Of a stretch of DNA of 10,241 nucleotides, positions 7,401 to 10,241 are shown in pieces. The notes below the pieces were generated by a model. It ran no database searches, had not been told where the DNA came from, and saw nothing but the letters and a program-made list of their open reading frames with translations. The position numbers were made by a program, and so were the translations under genes. The stretch spans positions 1-10,241 of the forward strand of contig JABSPN010000079.1 of the NCBI GenBank assembly GCA_013214425.1, given 5' to 3'. Source of the stretch: Flavobacteriaceae bacterium. Lineage in GTDB: Bacteria; Bacteroidota; Bacteroidia; Flavobacteriales; Flavobacteriaceae. Numbering within the stretch: position 1 is the first letter of the stretch; each line of letters begins with the position of its first letter.

Positions 7401-10018
7401 CGATTGAAGGAACTAAAGCTGCTCCAGAAGGATTTAGTCAAGCTATTGATGTTCAAAAATTGCAGGATGATTTCTTGACACCAATCATTACCTACTTAAA
7501 GGGTATTGTGAATGGAGGTTCAGGAGCGGATGCTTCATCAATTCCAGTTCCTTATTCAGTTTCAGGAAATGTTGACGTTAATAAATTAGCCGATTACGAA
7601 GATAGTATTCCGTTAAAGGTAACTATCGAAATGGCACGAACTAAAAACGTAGATCCTAACTTTACCGATGTTCCTGGTGTGGCTACTGCATCAACTGCTG
7701 TAAAACCACAAGCACAAACAGATGCTTGTGCTGCCGAAACAAAAGAAGCATTAAGCTTATCTTATTTTGCTGGTAAATTCGAGTCTGCATTTGAAAATCA
7801 GCCATCTGAAGGTATCTTAATTAAGATTGCAACAGCATCTGATGAAGAAGATAGTAACGGAGATGAAGCCAATGCACCTATCTGGATGGTACGTTTTGAC
7901 TCTAAAGGAAATAACGGAATTAAGTATACATACGATAATTCTAAAGTATACTTCTTCTCTCCTATTCCTTTAGCCACTAGCTTAATGTCTTTAAAAACAT
8001 CTGTAAATCAATATCAATCTAGTAAAACTTATCCAACTGGAAGTGTAGAAAAGAGTTTCTCATCGATCGATTTAGACGATTGGGGTAAACAATTCTTAGA
8101 AGCTGTAGATGCTTTCTTAGCACCTGGATTGGCTGTTCCTGCTTTTTTATTAGATAACGGAGCAACACTACAAGACATATTAGACAGTAAAGAAGATTTA
8201 GCTGAAGCAATTGAAGGAACTATCGATTATATTATTGATGTAGCTGATAAATCTGGAGCCAATATTGGTAATGCTCAGGAAAAATGGAAACAAGAAATTC
8301 TTAAAGAGTTATCGAATACCTATAAATATTCGGCAGCTATTCAAACTCCTGTGGGTATTGATTCGTCATGGACTGGAAGTAATGTCGATCCTGTGACAGG
8401 AATCTCAACTACACCAAAATTATATGGTAATATGGTAGGAAACGATCCTACTGTACCAGATGAAGGTAGTACGATACAACCGTCTACAGAATATTCACTT
8501 TCGACATCAAAATTACCAATGGGTAAAGGTGATTCCTGGTTAACTTATATGTTTGAATCTAAGGATACTTCCGAATTCAGAAACTTTAAGTTTGGGAACA
8601 TGCAGTATAAGGTGAGTCATTTAGAACAACAAATTCATGCAATTGATGGAATTGATGGATACAGTGCTTCTACCTGGTTAACTTTTGTTTTACCGTTGGA
8701 AGCTAGTTTAAGCGATGTGGGAGAGATTACAATTCCTGTACCGCTTAGAGCTTATCCTACTCCGCCTTCAGTGACAGCACAAAACGTGAAGTATCCAGCC
8801 GTTGAAGCAATTCAATCGATTCAGGATGCCAGAACCTGGGATTTCTTATACACCTATAAAAATGCAATTGCCGCTCAAGACAGTATTGAAATTCAGGTGG
8901 AATTAAATATTCCTGAAGACGATAAAAACTTTAAGTCTCTTATAAAAGAATCTGTAACCTTAGATATTGCATTAGCGCAGTTTATCTCGGCTTATCCACA
9001 GATTAGTGCCGACTTCAATCAATATCTGATGAATTTGACTCAAAAAGATGTCGCCGATCAAAATGATACGTATACTAATGCCAAATACGCAGTAGATGCC
9101 TTTAAGACTATTATTGGTCAGGTGGCGACAGCTTGGAGTAGTTGGAATCAGGTGAATCCAAGACAACAACAAGAGAAAGCTATGGCTGCTGTGGTTGATG
9201 ATACACCTAAAACTATTACTTTAAATTATACGATTATTGAAACGGGTGCAAAAGATACGGGTTATTTAAATGTTCAGGTAAACGCAGCCGATTCAAATAC
9301 CATTGACACGATTCCAGCAATCAATATTTCAGGATATACAGCCAAAGATATTGGGAATAATACCTACGAGTATTATGATAACGATGACAATACGAAGTAT
9401 CTCACTTATCAGGATAGAAATAAAGAACCTTTACGTGAGGTAGAAATAGAAAATCTGGATATCTTAAAAACACAAAATGCCTGGGGAGCAGCTCAGATTA
9501 TTAGAAACTTAGATTTATTACCTGATGGTAATGGAGGTTGGCAAACTACCAATAAGCATTTCTTATATCAAACACCATTGGTGAAATTCTATACAAAGTT
9601 AATTGCCTTATTGGTTGATCAAACGGCTATAGATATCACAACGGTCGCTACACAAAGTTATCCAACAAATAATAACAGATCCTTACAGGATAATATGTTA
9701 GCCTTGTTTGATGCTTTAACAGAAGATGTCACAGTAAGTAGTCTGAAGATGAAATTAACAGGAAGCTATACGTATACAATTCCAGGAACCGATTTACCTG
9801 TAAACGTTCCTGTATTGTTAGCCACTCCTTTTGATTTAAATATTGGAGATCAAGGGGCTTCGTTTGCGAATTCATTATCTGGACAATTACAAACCTGGTT
9901 AGATGATAATATTCCAGGTACACCAGACGGTACATTCGATTTTGAGATCAATATTTTCTCATCCTTTGATTCGAATATTCTGATCTTCCAATTGCCATTG
10001 TATTTGGAGATGGAGTAA
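1466..10018 (+). CDS. Giant beta-rich repeat protein with DUF6603-like region (2850 aa)
   Basis: The biochemical function is unknown. ATG 1466 is the first ATG after the in-frame stop at 1442-1444, and the frame runs unbroken to TAA 10016-10018. From the N-terminus: residues 1-160 are beta-rich; four degenerate repeats lie at about 164-226, 288-342, 409-479 and 554-617; a region resembling the DUF6603 family spans about 690-1031, with LALGQHV (690-696), FSRSF (849-853), GSGGFYF (862-868), FNPVIEAG (887-894) and a long glycine-rich, charge-poor alternating beta stretch. A mixed region to 1235 follows, then a (KDT)7 linker at 1236-1256. The C-terminal part carries SRFMLHGLRLP (1374-1384), LTGQQW (1400-1405), ARTWDF (from 2455), RNLDLL (2680-2685) and YQTPLVKF (2701-2708). 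The start MGSTTYSSLQDLYN has no hydrophobic signal, and the end (QLPLYLEME) does not look like a type IX secretion tail. The protein is therefore probably cytosolic or exported by a non-classical route. The family name comes from remembered motif style, not a search. A structural or binding scaffold seems likelier than an enzyme. Confidence 0.9.
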   Translation: MGSTTYSSLQDLYNTISSNVKNGTIDLVPTIFDSDPIGTFYKEIISGNIFTITDVKLNPDSWSDSITSFTVSGKTSVLGFDDMDVSIEMSESDTGIVTKLTATATNDDWSIAGIDWFSLNAPFIEVTVYDKTSSITGAAGGNIKVSDVVDVNLQTAYPIKNNTWLFQGDFPEPYPSISNFYQLIGGTNLSTALPQPFSTLTDLGLKKIALNYNAKDSVVTYSSLEISTPPDYQWEIVSGKLFVENIGITCLVTNPGVSDSSVSFTILGSFTIGAEGSNTMSVIATAPNFSATVSLDEGTVKLGDLFGLFLPDVPPLDFDSEITKFNMVIDPTSQVYSLTCNIESDWKFLTIKIPDKSDLTFEMTGLGLDISSQQGTASGKINGAFHIGPEDNDNSGVDITLFAEYADKTWSFGGNTDAGQKISLIDIAFTFLQPFGIGTIPTWVSNNNAALDISDVSFLVKLPDSSTGKSNSYQFGGTVNWQLNFSSFNLDLDATVDIKYPDSKGNVSGKITSTTKLLGLTFDIGYEFGHDVQDIYLQWEGIKAEYTSKGTEDIFKVTFDKMSLGDIITKFMDGIISGFQLTAPWSVLNSINLDGLAFTYTKNTDSSKDTMVISYAPKGDVIDLGFINIKSLKLTKDSEGVHLGFEGSFLGIEISAGNETTGALADKGSKVQDMPGVPGMGDQLFDLEFLALGQHVELTGSSDFNSVDDAINHMKDAFNDTNSSPNEIPIKSDTGPLVFNQNSDWLIGADFTVAKFYRMAFVFNDPNLYGLVIGVSDKAEFLKNLQFEILYKKINDSIGVYQIELQLPDVLRHLEFGEVSITLPNIGLKIYTNGNFYIDVGWPASITDFSRSFTLQIFPFIGSGGFYFASLTGATATGLPAVEKGVFNPVIEAGVALSVGVGKTINEGILKAGLSLTAVGMFQGIYAPFTPNPNLPDGLSDETDTYYKFSGTLALVGRIYGEVNFAIISASFDITAYIQVTLVIESYMAIPITFEAGVSVSLTVKINLGLFKIKIHLSFSTTIRASFTIGSNHQQEALWYKVDHTPAAMPAAMYRTLSSSTVLKWQPITIDTGETFGLDLYFAPHLTVSGETITNGDQKYTPGPQYVGMLYIDTGSTNPGNFTEFGMKALATGALYWAANSIIGSGEAGTKLSWLKDQTISLDNLDELLCYIETRPNNEAPFNYKNTSGNDIESFLKAFFTVQISAIDPDTNTEMSAAVFPMFPELKMQTETKKEKDTKDTKDTKDTKDTKDTKDTKGNLIDFSKQSMTGTLGYISEVTQLLNALSVDYESAATANYYKPSDCDNVNDPDYENQPDLSMPTFIFTDFIALAVKQLIQNAKSYLEAQGSDSVKVSDLISGTITDTNVQQLSGMASRFMLHGLRLPEPPNANSGTTEPLYVLTGQQWSIPDSLTVKDTYQVNLMNTDASWITFKKPNPENNQLEVVFSSDEIQRTINLRTNTLNPSVISGYPKAIENINHTPQNFSLGGDTTWNYPGDFFNGVDNKPTLWKLPSNFGVAIKDHSGQSLDFNLKTLTSNNSSSTIGDISNSKWCTSINVNLQKITAQDLLETPLAGNVYDLVGADDASIKILEALLTYKNTTKGGDDSFIEQIQFLMKPDPNSSSASGFVSSANGALQAAIVQANLSTETNPGGTEAKAMAMLVDTPEYNTLNKPGDFITLLWECSIVRSGGFYFYYITPEDSKGLPEYLFSESGIANLQIVITYNSFITESFINGVITGDDLDLSKTTVYAQSKDITVAVPTLQPGNVGYELSRNNPGEFDPTQNPPTTAEDQVYLQNQFNLLGVSLADVAQYKNYMPAGPTDSMSQEDIEKKNAGQEVASDPTEPWNYTSAIPYYKFVQGGNDDPGFLNPYAGIGTNVSMNLNWQDMFGNTPTSGVKTIPVTMDLLYTDTIISVSQWPSVSSFYLFDEGPKLDLNFCFDVSRYNDGTSGALNNATVDLATYMTLYYQLGTGDMTMKFTSTIEGTKAAPEGFSQAIDVQKLQDDFLTPIITYLKGIVNGGSGADASSIPVPYSVSGNVDVNKLADYEDSIPLKVTIEMARTKNVDPNFTDVPGVATASTAVKPQAQTDACAAETKEALSLSYFAGKFESAFENQPSEGILIKIATASDEEDSNGDEANAPIWMVRFDSKGNNGIKYTYDNSKVYFFSPIPLATSLMSLKTSVNQYQSSKTYPTGSVEKSFSSIDLDDWGKQFLEAVDAFLAPGLAVPAFLLDNGATLQDILDSKEDLAEAIEGTIDYIIDVADKSGANIGNAQEKWKQEILKELSNTYKYSAAIQTPVGIDSSWTGSNVDPVTGISTTPKLYGNMVGNDPTVPDEGSTIQPSTEYSLSTSKLPMGKGDSWLTYMFESKDTSEFRNFKFGNMQYKVSHLEQQIHAIDGIDGYSASTWLTFVLPLEASLSDVGEITIPVPLRAYPTPPSVTAQNVKYPAVEAIQSIQDARTWDFLYTYKNAIAAQDSIEIQVELNIPEDDKNFKSLIKESVTLDIALAQFISAYPQISADFNQYLMNLTQKDVADQNDTYTNAKYAVDAFKTIIGQVATAWSSWNQVNPRQQQEKAMAAVVDDTPKTITLNYTIIETGAKDTGYLNVQVNAADSNTIDTIPAINISGYTAKDIGNNTYEYYDNDDNTKYLTYQDRNKEPLREVEIENLDILKTQNAWGAAQIIRNLDLLPDGNGGWQTTNKHFLYQTPLVKFYTKLIALLVDQTAIDITTVATQSYPTNNNRSLQDNMLALFDALTEDVTVSSLKMKLTGSYTYTIPGTDLPVNVPVLLATPFDLNIGDQGASFANSLSGQLQTWLDDNIPGTPDGTFDFEINIFSSFDSNILIFQLPLYLEME
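1955..3316 (+). repeat. Four degenerate protein-level repeats in the giant protein
   Basis: Four segments share one layout: a beta-strand, often with W-x-F, then a [I/V]-[S/K]-L-x-D-[I/L] helix start, a hydrophobic run with a proline, an L-x-[I/L]-x-x-[I/L/V]-x-[F/L/V] strand, a polar turn, and a final strand. They start at residues W164, N288, T409 and I554, giving spacings of 124, 121 and 145 residues. Clear anchors are TVKLGDLFGLFLP (second copy), KISLIDIAFTFLQPFG (third) and KMSLGDIITKFMDG (fourth). The first copy is the most diverged. There is no matching nucleotide repeat, so the duplications are old. The alignment was made by eye and its boundaries are approximate. Confidence 0.55.
3533..4558 (+). 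other. DUF6603-like glycine-rich beta region (residues ~690-1031)
   Basis: This part of the giant protein has the most family-like motifs: LALGQHV near its start, then IGLKIYTNGNFYIDVGWP, FSRSF, GSGGFYF and FNPVIEAGVALSVGVGKT. A stretch of about 140 residues follows in which hydrophobic and small residues alternate with very few charges, closing with LGLFKIKIHLSFS (about 1008-1020) and FTIGS. From memory this order matches proteins annotated with DUF6603, a domain of unknown function in large bacterial and fungal proteins. The alternation predicts long beta-strands, as in a beta-sheet stack, beta-solenoid or lipid-facing groove. No catalytic motif is visible. Confidence 0.5.
5171..5233 (+). 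repeat. Perfect 9-bp tandem repeat, 7 copies, encoding (Lys-Asp-Thr)7
   Basis: The unit aaagacaca occurs seven times without a mismatch, followed by a partial copy (aaag). It lies in frame within the giant gene and encodes KDT at residues 1236-1256, flanked by TETKKE before and KGNLIDF after. A 9-bp unit can gain or lose copies by slippage without shifting the frame, so the tract would act as a length-variable, charged, flexible linker. It sits between the DUF6603-like N-terminal half and the C-terminal half. The lack of any synonymous change between copies points to recent expansion or continual turnover. Confidence 0.97.
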
Positions 10019-10038
10019 TTTATAATAAAATTATTTTT

Positions 10039-10070
10039 AAAAGGTGTGTGTATTTTACATGCGCCTTTTT
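10039..10070 (+). terminator. Intrinsic terminator after the giant gene
   Basis: A 13-bp stem pairs 10039-10051 (aaaaggtgtgtgt) with 10057-10069 (acatgcgcctttt), closing a 5-nt loop (atttt). All 13 positions pair, three of them as G-T wobbles. The 3' arm runs into a T-tract (ttttt, 10066-10070), and the 5' arm begins with the matching A-tract. The hairpin starts 20 bp after the stop codon at 10018. It should end transcription of the two-gene unit and isolate the downstream regulator. The A-tract plus T-tract layout could also give some termination in the reverse direction. Confidence 0.85.
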
Positions 10071-10082
10071 GTATTTTAGAAG

Positions 10083-10098
10083 CCAATTGGAAAATTGG
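10083..10098. promoter_or_regulatory. Inverted repeat before XRE regulator start, possible operator
   Basis: A perfect inverted repeat, CCAATT-GGAA-AATTGG (6-bp arms, 4-nt spacer), ends 2 bp before the regulator's ATG at 10101. XRE-family repressors often bind short dyads at their own promoters, so autoregulation is possible. As RNA the hairpin would also overlap the translation initiation region. The function is inferred from position only, and short AT-rich dyads arise easily by chance. Confidence 0.35.
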
Positions 10099-10100
10099 TG

Positions 10101-10241
10101 ATGAATAAATTAGTAGCCTTAAGAACACAACGCAATCTAACTCAGGAGGAGTTAGCTGAGAAATCGGGTATTTCCTCCAGAACCATTCAGCGGATTGAAG
10201 CTGGTACAGTTCCAAAAGGGCATACCTTAAAAACTTTAGCC
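10101..10241 (+). CDS. XRE-family HTH transcriptional regulator, 3'-partial
   Basis: The N-terminal 47 residues of a Cro/C1-type helix-turn-helix DNA-binding protein are present, and the gene runs off the right edge. The HTH covers about residues 4-47: the first helix is LVALRTQRN, the turn and second helix are TQEELAEKSG, and the recognition helix is SSRTIQRIEAG (25-35). The ISxRTIQRIExG signature is very typical of this family, notably in Bacteroidetes, where such an HTH often precedes a C-terminal membrane or effector domain not visible here. ATG 10101 is preferred because the family's N-terminus normally starts a few residues before the LRxxR helix. A GTG directly before it (10098-10100) is in the same frame. 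The gene lies beyond the terminator at 10039-10070, so it is probably a separate unit and need not control the giant gene. Confidence 0.9.
   Translation, partial: MNKLVALRTQRNLTQEELAEKSGISSRTIQRIEAGTVPKGHTLKTLA

Noticed and set aside
8642..8659. Two tandem copies of attgatgga
   Set aside because: It is a two-copy 9-bp repeat encoding IDGIDG, short enough to be chance or a local duplication. It gives no sign of function.
1585..9935. Other minus-strand frames of 60-100 residues inside the giant gene
   Set aside because: They lie antisense to a continuous coding frame with coherent protein sequence. They have no leader signals and no recognisable domains.
9780..10018. Type IX secretion C-terminal sorting domain
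   Set aside because: The C-terminus ends in a hydrophobic strand and LEME. It lacks the usual Gly-rich turn and a Lys-rich tail such as KKIIKK or KVIVK.
9850..10215. Minus-strand 121-residue frame across the 3' end
   Set aside because: It overlaps the end of the giant gene, the terminator and the XRE regulator start, all of which are better supported. Its protein has no family-like motif.

Overview
The window is AT-rich. It has A-rich leaders without clear Shine-Dalgarno sites, and it ends in an XRE regulator start of a kind common in Bacteroidetes. Together these suggest a Bacteroidota genome, probably a marine flavobacterium. That is inferred from composition and style; no marker gene is present to prove it.

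Layout: (1) Bases 2-1411, + strand, hold the 3' part of a gene of unknown function. Its reading frame is open to the left edge, so the true start probably lies outside the window. The C-terminal half weakly resembles a GT-B glycosyltransferase nucleotide-sugar site. (2) A 54-bp gap holds no terminator or promoter that I can see. (3) Bases 1466-10018 are one uninterrupted gene for a 2850-residue protein that fills over 80% of the window. It has four degenerate beta-rich repeats (residues about 164-617), a glycine-rich, charge-poor beta region resembling the DUF6603 family (about 690-1031), and a linker of seven Lys-Asp-Thr triplets encoded by a perfect 9-bp tandem repeat. A roughly 1590-residue C-terminal part follows, with several compact motifs that look conserved but match no named domain I can assign. 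There is no signal peptide and no recognisable secretion-sorting tail. (4) A strong intrinsic terminator lies at 10039-10070. (5) A small inverted repeat sits directly before the start of an XRE-family HTH regulator, which is cut off by the right edge.

The first two genes are co-directional, closely spaced and closed by one terminator, so they are probably the end of one operon. The regulator is a separate transcription unit. The most interesting object is the two-gene unit of a possible glycosyltransferase-like protein and a giant, apparently non-exported beta-repeat protein. Its biological role cannot be read from sequence alone. Candidate ideas (a large structural assembly, or a lipid- or surface-binding beta-groove protein) are inference only.
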